Assembly (NCBI GenBank): GCA_035627615.1
Contig: DASPLL010000045.1
Coordinates: forward strand, 1-64,000
Origin: BRH-c25 sp035627615
Lineage (GTDB): Bacteria; Bacillota; Clostridia; Lutisporales; Lutisporaceae
Reading direction: 5' to 3'
DNA length: 64,000 nucleotides
The position numbers were made by a program, and so were the translations under genes. The notes under the pieces are model-generated. The model made no database searches, was not told the origin of the DNA, and saw only the letters and a list, made by a program, of their open reading frames with translations. Of this stretch, positions 7,467-16,711 are shown piece after piece. Positions within the stretch are counted from its first letter, which is position 1. Every line of letters begins with the position of its first letter.

Positions 7467-8720
7467 TTAAACTCTGTGTATGTCAGCACCCAGCTTCAAT
7501 AGCTTATTCTCTAGTTTATCATATCCTCTGTCTATATGCAATTTCACGTTGTCGACCACGGTAGTCCCCTCTGCCGCAAGTCCTGCAAGTACCAGCGCAG
7601 CTCCACCTCTCAGATCTCCTGCTTTGACCTCTGCACCGGTAAGCCTTTTTACACCCCTTACTACAGCAGTCCTTCCGTCCACCTTTATACTGGCACCCAT
7701 TTTCATAAGCTCTTCCACATGCTTGTATCTGCTTTCAAATACTGTCTCTATAAATATGCTGGTTCCTTTGGCAACTGTCATCACCGCCATCATCTGCGCC
7801 TGCATATCCGTTGCAAATCCGGGATATGGAAGGGTCTTTATTACCTCCACTGCCTTAAACTTCTTATTACATGCTATCTGAAGGCTGCTCTGATATTCGG
7901 TAATGATGCATCCGCTTTCTGAAAGCTTTGATGAAATTGCTTTCAAATGCTCTATTATTACGTTTTCCAGTATTATATTTCCACCGGTAATAGCGGCGGC
8001 AGCCATCAAGGTCCCTGCTACGATCCTGTCTGGAATCACAGTATGCTCAACATCATGGAATTCCTTTACCCCTTCAATCCTTACAGTACTGGTCCCTGCT
8101 CCGGATATCCTACACCCCATTCCGTTTAAAAAATTTTGAAGATCAATAATTTCCGGCTCCTTCGCCGCATTCTGTACTATAGTTACCCCTTCAGCCGAAG
8201 TAGCTGCAAGCATAATGTTCTCAGTAGCGCCTACACTGGGATAATCCAGGTTTATTTCTACACCCTTTAGCTTATCACACTCACAGTTTATATACCCATG
8301 AGCCTCGGTTATCTTAGCTCCCATCCTTTTTAACCCTGACAAATGAATATCAATAGGCCTGGGTCCAATTTCACATCCGCCAGGATAGCTTATTTTCACT
8401 TGACCATGCCTAGCAAGCATTGCTCCCATTAAAATAATAGAGGATCTCATTTCTCTTACGGGTTTTTCAGGTATAGAAGTCTGTAACAGATTGTTCGATT
8501 TCACAATTAACGTATTGTTTTCAAAAAAACACTTGCAGCCTATGGTTCGAAGAAGCCCTATGAGCAAATCTACATCCTTAAGCTCAGGAACATTATGGAT
8601 AACTGATTCTTTTCCACTTATTATGGTAGCGGCAAGTACGGGCAAAACAGAATTCTTCGATCCATCAATCCTTACGTTACCCTCCAATCTGTGCCCGCCG
8701 TTTATCACGTACCTATCCAT
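7467..8720 (-). CDS. murA: UDP-N-acetylglucosamine 1-carboxyvinyltransferase MurA
   Basis: First committed cytosolic step of peptidoglycan synthesis: transfers enolpyruvate from PEP to UDP-GlcNAc. The substrate-binding start GSKNSVLPVLAA and the catalytic loop PGGCEIGPRPIDIH are present, with the reactive Cys at about residue 116 (Cys115 in E. coli, the fosfomycin target). RGGAALVLAGLAAEGTT and the C-terminal IDRGYDKLENKL are also typical. ATG at 8720 gives 417 residues; an ATG at 8747 adds a nonconserved leader. It lies between murG and divIB. Confidence 0.97.
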   Translation of the reverse strand: MDRYVINGGHRLEGNVRIDGSKNSVLPVLAATIISGKESVIHNVPELKDVDLLIGLLRTIGCKCFFENNTLIVKSNNLLQTSIPEKPVREMRSSIILMGAMLARHGQVKISYPGGCEIGPRPIDIHLSGLKRMGAKITEAHGYINCECDKLKGVEINLDYPSVGATENIMLAATSAEGVTIVQNAAKEPEIIDLQNFLNGMGCRISGAGTSTVRIEGVKEFHDVEHTVIPDRIVAGTLMAAAAITGGNIILENVIIEHLKAISSKLSESGCIITEYQSSLQIACNKKFKAVEVIKTLPYPGFATDMQAQMMAVMTVAKGTSIFIETVFESRYKHVEELMKMGASIKVDGRTAVVRGVKRLTGAEVKAGDLRGGAALVLAGLAAEGTTVVDNVKLHIDRGYDKLENKLLKLGADIHRV

Positions 8721-8836
8721 CAAAGATTTACACCCCCAGGAAGCCATTATTATTCAATCATATTAATATACTATGCATCACTTCCCAAGGTGTTACAGGT
8801 TTCGTATCGGTCATGCAGCACCAAGCACTGCAAATA

Positions 8837-9955
8837 CTAGGCTTCCTTACTATGAACAAGTTCTCCGGCAGCCTTGACTATCTCATAAGCTGCATCAATT
8901 CTGCCCAGTTCCTTACTTCTTACTCCCATCTTTTTTGCTTTTTCAGGTTTATTCAAAATATCCAAAGCCTCTCCAGATAATATGTCGGCATTCAGATTTC
9001 TTTCCAGAATTACTACTGCAGCACCATTTTTTTCTAGTGCCCGTGCATTATATTCCTGATGGTTTCCTGTAGCATAGGGATATGGAACCAATATGGAAGG
9101 CTTGCCCAGTGCTGTTATTTCCGACAGGGTGCTGGCTCCGCACCTGCTGATTATTATATCGCTTGCAGCCAAAGCGTGGGGCATATTGTGAAGATAGGGC
9201 ATTACCTTGAGGCATCCCGCATCAAGCATTATACCTTCATCTTTATACCGCTTTACTATGTCGTTATACTGAGTCTCGCCCGTCATATGCAGCATCTGGA
9301 AGCGCTTTGTATCCACACATTGCTTTGCAAGCTGAAGCACGCTTTCATTCAGCTTTTTAGCGCCTCTGCTTCCTCCCACAACAAACACTACAGGAAGCTC
9401 CTTCGAAAATCCGAATTCCGAAAGTCCTTCCTCTCTGCTGATATTCAAAATATCACCCCGTATCGGGTTTCCAGTGACAATTACTTTTTTACTACCGGGA
9501 AAGTAGCTTTTTGCCTCAGAAAAATTCACTGCTATAATATTAACAAGCCTTGCCAGTATCTTGTTGGTGACTCCCGGGAAGGCATTCTGCTCATGTATTA
9601 GGGTCGGAATATTCATTAATGCGGCAGTAAGAAGTACAGAACCGCATACATAACCCCCGGTGCCTATTACTATATCCGGCTTAAAATCCTTTATTATCTT
9701 TGATACCACAAAAAGGCCGACGAAGGATTCCTTCACCGCCGTAACATTTCCAAAGCTCAGCTTGCGTTCGAAACCTCTCACCTTTATCTTTAAAAGCTTG
9801 AAGCCTTCCTTTGGTACAATACTGCTTTCCAATCCCTTTTCGGTACCTATGAATAATATTTCTGCATTCTTATAATGCTTCTTTATTTCCTTCGCAACGG
9901 ACACTGCAGGATATATATGTCCTCCTGTACCCCCTCCGGAAAGTATGACCCTCAT
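8837..9955 (-). CDS. murG: Undecaprenyldiphospho-muramoylpentapeptide beta-N-acetylglucosaminyltransferase MurG
   Basis: Peripheral membrane GT28 enzyme that adds GlcNAc to lipid I to make lipid II. The N-terminal glycine-rich loop SGGGTGGHIYPA, the HEQNAFPG segment, the GNPIR segment and the donor-binding region RCGASTLSEITALGKPSILVPYP (in part) are all present. Three starts are close: TTG 9964, ATG 9961 (overlapping the ftsW stop) and ATG 9955. I chose 9955 because GGGAG lies 9 nt ahead. Length 372. Confidence 0.97.
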   Translation of the reverse strand: MRVILSGGGTGGHIYPAVSVAKEIKKHYKNAEILFIGTEKGLESSIVPKEGFKLLKIKVRGFERKLSFGNVTAVKESFVGLFVVSKIIKDFKPDIVIGTGGYVCGSVLLTAALMNIPTLIHEQNAFPGVTNKILARLVNIIAVNFSEAKSYFPGSKKVIVTGNPIRGDILNISREEGLSEFGFSKELPVVFVVGGSRGAKKLNESVLQLAKQCVDTKRFQMLHMTGETQYNDIVKRYKDEGIMLDAGCLKVMPYLHNMPHALAASDIIISRCGASTLSEITALGKPSILVPYPYATGNHQEYNARALEKNGAAVVILERNLNADILSGEALDILNKPEKAKKMGVRSKELGRIDAAYEIVKAAGELVHSKEA

Positions 9956-9960
9956 AACCA

Positions 9961-11073
9961 TCAACTCCCGCCTGTCTTAACACTCTTGGATATATTCAAT
10001 AAAATTCCCATATTTACCATTACGAATAACAGCGATGATCCCCCCGAACTGATAAAAGGAAGCGATATCCCTGTTGTCGGTATGGATACGGTCGCAACTG
10101 CTATATTAAGAGTTGCCTGTATTGCAATCATACAGGTAATACCTGTTGCGAGCAGGCATCCGAAGGTATCGGGACAGAACAGGGCTATTCTCAACCCTCT
10201 CCATATCAGGAGCAGGAATAGTATGACAATGGTTGAAGTCCCTATAAAACCCAGTTCTTCGCCGATAATGGAGAAGATGAAGTCATTCTGGGGCTCCGGT
10301 ATGTAAAAGAATTTCTGTCGGCTGTTTCCGAGTCCCAGTCCGAAAATACCGCCAGAACCAAGAGCATACAAGGATTGTATTGCCTGATAGCCTGTATTCA
10401 GCGGATCAGCCCAGGGATCCAGATAGGAAGTCACCCTCTCAAGCATATAGGCCTTTTTCATTATTATATACCCTACAGCAGGCAATATCGGTATAATCCA
10501 GCCTACAAGGTAGATTATCTTAGTGCCTGCCGCAAACAGCATTGCGAAGGTTATCATTACTATACTTCCCGCCATGCTAAGGTTTGGCTCAAGTATGATA
10601 AGCACGAAATATATGACCATTAAAATTATATACGGAAGGACTCCTTGCTTGAAGCTCCTTATTTTCTCTTTCTTGTTGCTTATGCTCTGTGCCATGAATA
10701 TGATAAGCGCAAATTTAGCAAATTCTGAAGGCTGCATTGTCCAGGGTCCGATCTTTATCCACCGGATCGCGCCCTTGGCCCCATGTCCAAGACCTGGTAT
10801 AAATACAGCAATCAGCAGCAGAAAGCTGAACAGCACCAATGGCCCTGCAAATTTGCCAAGTACCCTGTAGTCAAATCTGCTCAGGAACATCATGGCAGCA
10901 ATTCCGATAATGGCATAAATGCCTTGTGATTTCAGGTAATGGAACCTGTCATTATATTTCATAAAGGAGGATATGGAGCTGGCGGAAAACACCATTGCCA
11001 CACCAATCGCAAGTAGAATCAGTATCGTTATCAGCAATGTAAAATCGATGTTGTTCTTATTCTTTACAGGCAT
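9961..11073 (-). CDS. ftsW: SEDS peptidoglycan glycosyltransferase FtsW (SpoVE-like)
   Basis: Polytopic glycan polymerase that works with a class B PBP at the septum or, in the SpoVE branch, in the spore cortex. It has about ten hydrophobic segments and SEDS motifs: GHGAKGAIRWIKIG, MQPSEFAKFALI, EPNLSMAGSI, PEPQNDFIFSIIGEELGFIG, and the end GISLPFISSGGSSLL. ATG follows GGGGG by 7 nt; length 370. Only one SEDS gene lies in this cluster, so a vegetative or a sporulation role cannot be separated from sequence alone. Confidence 0.95.
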   Translation of the reverse strand: MPVKNKNNIDFTLLITILILLAIGVAMVFSASSISSFMKYNDRFHYLKSQGIYAIIGIAAMMFLSRFDYRVLGKFAGPLVLFSFLLLIAVFIPGLGHGAKGAIRWIKIGPWTMQPSEFAKFALIIFMAQSISNKKEKIRSFKQGVLPYIILMVIYFVLIILEPNLSMAGSIVMITFAMLFAAGTKIIYLVGWIIPILPAVGYIIMKKAYMLERVTSYLDPWADPLNTGYQAIQSLYALGSGGIFGLGLGNSRQKFFYIPEPQNDFIFSIIGEELGFIGTSTIVILFLLLIWRGLRIALFCPDTFGCLLATGITCMIAIQATLNIAVATVSIPTTGISLPFISSGGSSLLFVMVNMGILLNISKSVKTGGS

Positions 11074-11090
11074 CGAAAAGCCCCCTTATA

Positions 11091-11232
11091 TTCAGTCACT
11101 AGCTTTTAGTCACTAGTCGCTAGTGTTGAGTCAATTCTTCGAAGTATTAATTCCCAGCACATCTAAAGCATCATATATTTGTCTCTTGTACTCCAGCGGC
11201 ATACTTTAATCTAGTGTCTAGCGACTAGCGTC
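11091..11232. repeat. Heptamer-array inverted-repeat element (copy 3), overlapping the murD 3' end
   Basis: The left array (11094-11135) reads AGTCACT, AGCTTTT, AGTCACT, AGTCGCT, AGTGTTG, AGTCAAT, then TCTTCGAAGTATTAATTCCC. The right array (11211-11231) reads CTAGTGT, CTAGCGA, CTAGCGT, the same class inverted. The right array is translated: it encodes the last six residues of MurD (TLVARH) and its TAG stop. Confidence 0.8.
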
Positions 11233-12584
11233 TTAATTCCGCGTACGTATTCCTTAAAAAGCCTGCCTCTTTCCTCGTAATTCCTGAACATATCCCAGCT
11301 GGCGCAGGCAGGGGATAGTAGTACGCAATCTCCAGGCCTGGCAAGCTCATGACATTTCTGCACAGCTTCCTTCAGGTCCCTTGCTCTGTGTGTATTCATA
11401 AACCCGTGATCATGGGCTGTTCTTTCCAGTTTATCAGCTGTTTTACCTATCAGCACCATATGCTTTACAACATCTCCGAAAGCCCCTATGAAGTCATCAT
11501 ACTCGCTGCCCTTTTCATAACCTCCGGCTATAATCACAGTAGGCCTCTTCATTGCTTCTATAGCCTTTATTGAGGCATCCGAATTCGTACCCTTTGAATC
11601 GTTATAATAGATAACTCCCTCAAGCTCTTCAACATATTCGATCCTGTGTTCCACACCCTTGAAGCTTTCCAGGGCGGCTGCTATATCCGAAGGCCTCACC
11701 CCAAGGCAATATGCCATCAACGAAGCTGCCAGGGCATTTTCAAGATTGTGATTGCCCGGAATGTATATTTTATCTTTATGTATTATGTTTTCCTTTTTAT
11801 TATCGATTCTGATTACTATTTGACCATTTTCCAGGTAAGCTCCCTGTGCTACCTCTTTTTTTCTGCTGAACAGAAGCACCTTACTTTTTGGTCTGTCCGC
11901 AACCCTGGAGGTCTCAGGGTCATCCCCGTTCAATATTGTAAAATCCTTTTCATCCTGGTTGATAAAAACCTTGCACTTGGCATCGATATAATTCTCCATA
12001 GTCTTATGCCTGTTCAAATGGTCCGGAGTGATATTCAGTATTGCCGACACCCTTGGCTTGAAGCTTATTGTCGATTCCAGCTGGAAGCTGCTGACCTCAA
12101 GGACAAAAACATCCTCAGGCCTTGCATTCTTTACTTCAAGTATCATCGCATGGCCTATATTACCGGTAACAAAGGCCTTTCTCCTGCCGGTCTTCATTAT
12201 TTCACCCAGAAGTGCCGTGGTAGTGGTTTTCCCATTTGTTCCGGTTATCGCTGCAATAGGTGCTTCCGTAAGCCGAAAAGCCAGCTCGATCTCGCTTATT
12301 ACTTCCTTGCCCAAAGCTTTTGCCCGCTGCACCAGCGGTATATCCAGAGGTACTCCCGGGCTTATAACTACAAAATCACAATTCTCAGCCAGTTCCGGAG
12401 GATGACCTCCTGCGACCAGCCTTATAGGAAGCTCTTCTATTTCTGCAACCACTTCCTTAAGCTCATCAACCTTCTTAAAATCATTCAATACTACATCTGC
12501 ACCCATACTAGCCATTTCCTTCACTACAGGAACTCCCGTCACTGCTGCCCCAATTATCAGCACCTTTTTACCCTTAATCTGCAT
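11211..12584 (-). CDS. murD: UDP-N-acetylmuramoylalanine--D-glutamate ligase MurD
   Basis: Cytosolic ATP-dependent ligase that adds D-Glu to UDP-MurNAc-L-Ala. Visible motifs are the Rossmann-like start VLIIGAAVTGVPVVKEM, the ATP loop TGTNGKTTTTAL, NITPDHLNRH, GNHNLENALAA and YYNDSKGTNSDA. ATG at 12584 has GGAGG at 8 nt; length 457. An open frame continues upstream through a palindromic repeat and should not be included. The C-terminus is odd: after KEYVRGIK the final TLVARH and the stop are supplied by an intergenic heptamer array. Confidence 0.96.
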   Translation of the reverse strand: MQIKGKKVLIIGAAVTGVPVVKEMASMGADVVLNDFKKVDELKEVVAEIEELPIRLVAGGHPPELAENCDFVVISPGVPLDIPLVQRAKALGKEVISEIELAFRLTEAPIAAITGTNGKTTTTALLGEIMKTGRRKAFVTGNIGHAMILEVKNARPEDVFVLEVSSFQLESTISFKPRVSAILNITPDHLNRHKTMENYIDAKCKVFINQDEKDFTILNGDDPETSRVADRPKSKVLLFSRKKEVAQGAYLENGQIVIRIDNKKENIIHKDKIYIPGNHNLENALAASLMAYCLGVRPSDIAAALESFKGVEHRIEYVEELEGVIYYNDSKGTNSDASIKAIEAMKRPTVIIAGGYEKGSEYDDFIGAFGDVVKHMVLIGKTADKLERTAHDHGFMNTHRARDLKEAVQKCHELARPGDCVLLSPACASWDMFRNYEERGRLFKEYVRGIKTLVARH

Positions 12585-12605
12585 AAATCCATCCTCCGTT
12601 ATATC

Positions 12606-12660
12606 CGGTCGCCCAATGGGCGCACCTACATCGCACGGGCGATTCATGAATCGCCCCTTT
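12606..12660. repeat. Palindromic intergenic repeat between mraY and murD
   Basis: Two adjoining palindromes: CGCCCAATGGGCG (12610-12622) and GGGCGATTCATGAATCGCCC (12637-12656), separated by ACCTACATCGCACG. A related palindrome with CCCCTACATA lies in the repeat at 51847-51870. Such GGGCGATTCATGAATCGCCC elements recur in many bacterial genomes. Confidence 0.6.
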
Positions 12661-12682
12661 ACCCCGTATCCTCGCAGCCCAA

Positions 12683-13660
12683 TTACGATAATCCCAATAC
12701 TCCTACCAGGCATAATATTATAGAAGCAATGATGAATACCGATACGACCTTTGATTCAGCCCAACCGCTGAGCTCAAAATGATGGTGCAGCGGCGACATT
12801 TTAAAGAACCTTTTTCCTTTTGTCAGCTTGAAGTAGGCAACCTGTATTATTATCGACAGGGTTTCTGCAACATACACCGCTCCGATAATAAGAATGAAAA
12901 GGGGAAGCCTGGTTATAACAGCCACAGCCGCTACGGCTCCTCCCAGGGCAAGCGCGCCCGTATCTCCCATAAAGACCTGTGCAGGATGTGAATTGAATCT
13001 TAAGAATCCCAGCAGTGCGCCTATCAAAGCGCCTGAAAACACCAGCAGCCCTACATGGCTTGCCGCGAGCGCTATTACAGAGAAGAATCCGAGAACAACA
13101 ACAGTAACTCCTCCTGCCAGACCGTCAAGGCCGTCTGTGAAATTGACACTGTTCACAGTAGCAACAAATACCAGAACTACAAAAGGTATGTACATGGCGC
13201 CCAGGTCAATGAACTTTCCTGTGAAAGGAACCAGTATCTCTGTACCTACCTGGGATATGCCCGAAGCTACAAAAGCCATGAAAACCGACACAAGCAGCTG
13301 ACCCGCCATTTTCTGCCAGGCTCTCAGACCCAGAGAACGCTTATTTTTAATCTTTAAAAAATCATCAATAAAACCTATAAGTCCGAATAAAACCGTGGTA
13401 ATAAGCACCAGAAGCATATCCTTGTCTTTTGAGAAGGCCAATGCTACAACAGCAGCCGGGACGACTATTATTATACCTCCCATGGTCGGTGTTCCTACTT
13501 TTTTCAGATGGCTCTGGGGTCCGTCATCCCTTACCATCTGACCAAATTTCAACCTTGTCAGCACCGGTATAAAAATAGGTCCGGCTACCAAAGCCAGTAC
13601 AAATGCGGACAAAATGCATATAATATAGATATTGTATTCACTGGACATCAAGCTGTACAT
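12683..13660 (-). CDS. mraY: Phospho-N-acetylmuramoyl-pentapeptide-transferase MraY
   Basis: Integral membrane enzyme that moves phospho-MurNAc-pentapeptide to undecaprenyl phosphate, giving lipid I. About ten membrane helices with the family motifs: HLKKVGTPTMGG, GFIDDFLKI (catalytic Asp pair), NSVNFTDGLDGLAGG, FMGDTGALALGG and SPLHHHFELSGWAE. ATG at 13660 lies 10 nt after GAGGGG; an internal ATG at 13648 is possible. Length 325. It is 6 bp after the murF stop. Confidence 0.97.
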   Translation of the reverse strand: MYSLMSSEYNIYIICILSAFVLALVAGPIFIPVLTRLKFGQMVRDDGPQSHLKKVGTPTMGGIIIVVPAAVVALAFSKDKDMLLVLITTVLFGLIGFIDDFLKIKNKRSLGLRAWQKMAGQLLVSVFMAFVASGISQVGTEILVPFTGKFIDLGAMYIPFVVLVFVATVNSVNFTDGLDGLAGGVTVVVLGFFSVIALAASHVGLLVFSGALIGALLGFLRFNSHPAQVFMGDTGALALGGAVAAVAVITRLPLFILIIGAVYVAETLSIIIQVAYFKLTKGKRFFKMSPLHHHFELSGWAESKVVSVFIIASIILCLVGVLGLS

Positions 13661-13666
13661 TAAAGA

Positions 13667-15043
13667 TTATCCCCTCTCACGTAAAAAATCGACAATGTAT
13701 TCCATTTTCATACTCCGTGAACCCTTTACAAGAACAATATCTCCAGGTTTCAGGATTTTTTCAAGCTGAAAAGCTGCTTCTTCCTTTGTCGGAAAAGCAT
13801 ATACGTTTTTGCTATCCATTCCGGATGCCTCTGCCCCTCTTATCACAGCACCGGAAAAATTTCCTGACGCAACTATGACATCAACTCCCGATGCAGCAGC
13901 ATATTCGCCGATTCCATAATGCTCCTTCTCGGAGGTATCTCCAAGCTCCAGCATATCAGCAAATATGCATACACTCCTGCTCCCGGAGCTCAGACTCTGA
14001 AGGACATTCATGGCTGCCCTCATCGATTCGGGATTTGCATTGTATGCATCATTTATGATTTTAATACCGTTTCCTGTATTGATTATATCCATCCTCATTT
14101 TTGAAGGCTTGAAGCTTTGAAGCCCTTTCCGTATATCCTCCGCTTCCACGCTGAAAAGCCTTGCAATAGCAATGGCGGACAGGGCATTATATACATTATG
14201 TATTCCCGGAAGCAATACCTTGAAGCTTTCTTGCTTTCCATCCAGATCAACTTTAAAGAATATTCCTTCTTCCCCTTTTTCCTCTATTTCATATGCACGT
14301 ATATCATTGCCATCCTCCAGGCCATACCGCACAATCAAATAATCCTCTGAATGAAGTGAAGCCAGCATGTCGTTATCACCATTTATAACCGCAGTACTGT
14401 CGCTGTTGAAGTATGCCAATATCTCCAGCTTTGCCTTCAGTATGTTTTTCCTTGATCCAAGCTTCTCTATATGGGCGGTGCCGACATTGGATATTACACT
14501 GATATCCTGCCTTACGATATCAGAAAGCAGTTCTATTTCCCCTGGGCTGTTCATACCCATCTCAAGCACGGCGATCTCATGATTGTATTGAAGCTTAAGC
14601 AGTGTCAGGGGCAATCCTATGGCATTGTTCATGTTCCCTTCAGTTTTCAGTACCCTGTACCGTTGTGAGAGTACTGAAGCTATCATATCCTTTGAGGTTG
14701 TTTTCCCGGAGCTTCCGGTTATTGCTACAAAAGGTATGCGGAACCTGCTTCTGTAGTATCTTGCAATATCCTGCAGCGCCTTTAAAGTATCCTCCACCAG
14801 TATATACGGTATACCGCACTCATTCAAAGGCTTATGGGTCACCACCAAAGCAGCGCCGTTCTCTACGGCCTTGCTTATGAAATCATGCCCATCAAAGCTT
14901 TCTCCCTGCAGAGCAATAAACATATCTCCAGGCTTTATCCGCCTGCTGTCAATGCTCACTTCGGTAACTGTCAGATCCTGTATCGGATTCATGAGTCTCC
15001 CTTTTGAAGCGCTCACAATTTCTCCTATACTTAATGCCTCCAT
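13667..15043 (-). CDS. murF: UDP-N-acetylmuramoyl-tripeptide--D-alanyl-D-alanine ligase MurF
   Basis: Adds the D-Ala-D-Ala dipeptide to the muramoyl tripeptide. The N-terminal substrate domain has VSIDSRRIKPGDMFIALQGE (in part); the ATP loop is ITGSSGKTTSKDMI, followed by NNAIGLPLTLL, GTAHIEKLGS and the C-terminal NDAYNANPESM motif typical of MurF. The ATG overlaps the murE stop as TAATG, so translation is coupled. Length 458. Confidence 0.97.
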   Translation of the reverse strand: MEALSIGEIVSASKGRLMNPIQDLTVTEVSIDSRRIKPGDMFIALQGESFDGHDFISKAVENGAALVVTHKPLNECGIPYILVEDTLKALQDIARYYRSRFRIPFVAITGSSGKTTSKDMIASVLSQRYRVLKTEGNMNNAIGLPLTLLKLQYNHEIAVLEMGMNSPGEIELLSDIVRQDISVISNVGTAHIEKLGSRKNILKAKLEILAYFNSDSTAVINGDNDMLASLHSEDYLIVRYGLEDGNDIRAYEIEEKGEEGIFFKVDLDGKQESFKVLLPGIHNVYNALSAIAIARLFSVEAEDIRKGLQSFKPSKMRMDIINTGNGIKIINDAYNANPESMRAAMNVLQSLSSGSRSVCIFADMLELGDTSEKEHYGIGEYAAASGVDVIVASGNFSGAVIRGAEASGMDSKNVYAFPTKEEAAFQLEKILKPGDIVLVKGSRSMKMEYIVDFLRERG

Positions 15044-16500
15044 TATATTTCCTCCCTTAGAAGCTCTGCTACAATATCTCTTTCATCAAAGGGAATTGTC
15101 CTGTCTTTCAGTACCTGATAAGTCTCGTGGCCTTTTCCCGCCAGCAAGACTATATCATCAGGCTTCGCTATTGTAAGTGCATACTTTATCGCATCTCTTC
15201 TGTTTTCTATACAAATATAGTCACAGCCTGTGGATTTTATTCCGGCTTCTGCCTGTCTTATTATATCCATCGGCTCTTCCGAACGTGGATTATCCGAGGT
15301 TATTATGACATAATCGGAAAGTTCTCCCGCAATTTTGCCCATCATCGGTCTTTTATCCCTGTCCCTGTCACCCCCGCAGCCGAACATGGTAATAATGCGT
15401 CCCTTTGAATACTGGCGGATCGCAGTCAATATCTTTTCCAGTCCATCCGGCTTATGAGCATAATCTCTAATAACTGTATAAGGGGTATCTGTTTCTATAA
15501 TCTCCGACCTTCCAGGTACACAGTCAACCTTATATAAACCATCTCTTATAGTTTTGCTGTCAATACCTGCGGAATAAGCTGCTGCTGCAGCCGCCAGAGC
15601 ATTATATACGCTGAATTTTCCAGGGATTCTTATTTTTAACTCTGCATCATATTCCGGTGTCGTCATAATAAAGGAAACTCCTTTAGAGTCTATACGGATA
15701 TCCTTTGCCATAATATCCGCCTTTTCATCTATACCGAAGGTAAGAAGCGGCAACTTCAGGCTTTTTATTTCTTCCGCAATCAGTTTTCCATGCATGTCAT
15801 CTGTATTAATGATATTGACATCCCTTGTTTTGAAGAAAAGCTTCTTTTTTGCTTCCCTGTAGCTGTCCATAGTCTTGTGGAAGTCCAGATGATCCTGGCT
15901 CAGGTTGGTGAAAACACCTGCACTGAATTTGCAGCCGTCTACCCTTCCCAGCTCAAGGGAGTGTGAGGATACCTCCATTACGGCATAGTCCATACCCATA
16001 TCCACCATTTCACGGAACAGGCTCTGAAGATCCAGTGATTCCGGTGTGGTCTTGCTTGAAACATATACCTTGTCTCCGATTTGTGTCGATATGGTTCCAA
16101 GCAGTCCTATCTTCTTATGAGCCGCTTCAAAAATAGACTTTACCAGATAGGAGGTAGTCGTCTTTCCGCTGGTTCCTGTAATACCTATAAGCTGCAGCTT
16201 CTGTGTAGGATTGCCGTAAAAGCCTGCTGCCAGTACCGGCATAGCGGATCTTGAATTTTTGACCTTCACCACTGCTGCTCCTTCCACTTCCACATCCTTC
16301 TCTACCAGGAAGGCTGCAGCACCCTTTTGCAGAGCATCCTTTATATAGCTGTGTCCATCCTGGGTATAACCGCTGATACAGATGAAAAGATTGCCTTTCT
16401 TTGTTTTCCTCGAATCATAAACTATACCGTTTATTTCTACATCCAGATTCCCTTTGGACGACATAACATCAACATCTTTTAACAATTCTGAAAGCTTCAT
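15043..16500 (-). CDS. murE: UDP-N-acetylmuramoyl-L-alanyl-D-glutamate--2,6-diaminopimelate ligase MurE
   Basis: Adds the third stem residue. The ATP loop is ITGTSGKTTTSYL; NLSQDHLDFH and YAHKPDGLEKIL are present. The amino-acid-specificity loop reads TSDNPRSE, and DNPR marks the meso-diaminopimelate-adding enzymes rather than the lysine type, so this cell wall is probably DAP-type. ATG follows AAAGGAGG; length 485. It heads a murE-murF-mraY-murD run and follows the PBP gene after a terminator-containing gap. Confidence 0.97.
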   Translation of the reverse strand: MKLSELLKDVDVMSSKGNLDVEINGIVYDSRKTKKGNLFICISGYTQDGHSYIKDALQKGAAAFLVEKDVEVEGAAVVKVKNSRSAMPVLAAGFYGNPTQKLQLIGITGTSGKTTTSYLVKSIFEAAHKKIGLLGTISTQIGDKVYVSSKTTPESLDLQSLFREMVDMGMDYAVMEVSSHSLELGRVDGCKFSAGVFTNLSQDHLDFHKTMDSYREAKKKLFFKTRDVNIINTDDMHGKLIAEEIKSLKLPLLTFGIDEKADIMAKDIRIDSKGVSFIMTTPEYDAELKIRIPGKFSVYNALAAAAAAYSAGIDSKTIRDGLYKVDCVPGRSEIIETDTPYTVIRDYAHKPDGLEKILTAIRQYSKGRIITMFGCGGDRDRDKRPMMGKIAGELSDYVIITSDNPRSEEPMDIIRQAEAGIKSTGCDYICIENRRDAIKYALTIAKPDDIVLLAGKGHETYQVLKDRTIPFDERDIVAELLREEI

Positions 16501-16650
16501 CCTTATCCTCCTTTATATACTGCTATTGTTGACATGTTTTGGTACCTATATGCCGATACCATTGCTGCCATTTTCTTTTAATCATGCAATTATGTAAATA
16601 AAAGTACTTATCAACTATAAATTCCCTTATTATTATCTATCACCTTTTAC

Positions 16651-16695
16651 AAAAAGGCAACCAAAATTAAAGGGTTTCCTTAATTTCGTTGCCTT
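16651..16695 (-). terminator. Hairpin terminator between spoVD-like and murE
   Basis: On the minus strand AAGGCAACGAAATTAAGG pairs with the later CTTTAATTTTGGTTGCCTT, followed by a short T-run. It lies in the 211-bp gap downstream of the PBP gene, suggesting partial read-through or a separate promoter for murE. Confidence 0.7.
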
Positions 16696-16711
16696 AGCAA
16701 TATGTGTTAAT

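Noticed and set aside
12585..12713. N-terminal extension of murD by 43 codons
   Set aside because: It translates a palindromic repeat; GGAGG is placed for the ATG at 12584 and the family starts there.
11646..12782. Long plus-strand open frame of 378 codons
   Set aside because: It is the reverse of murD, which has full family motifs and a ribosome site; the plus frame matches no family and has no start signal.
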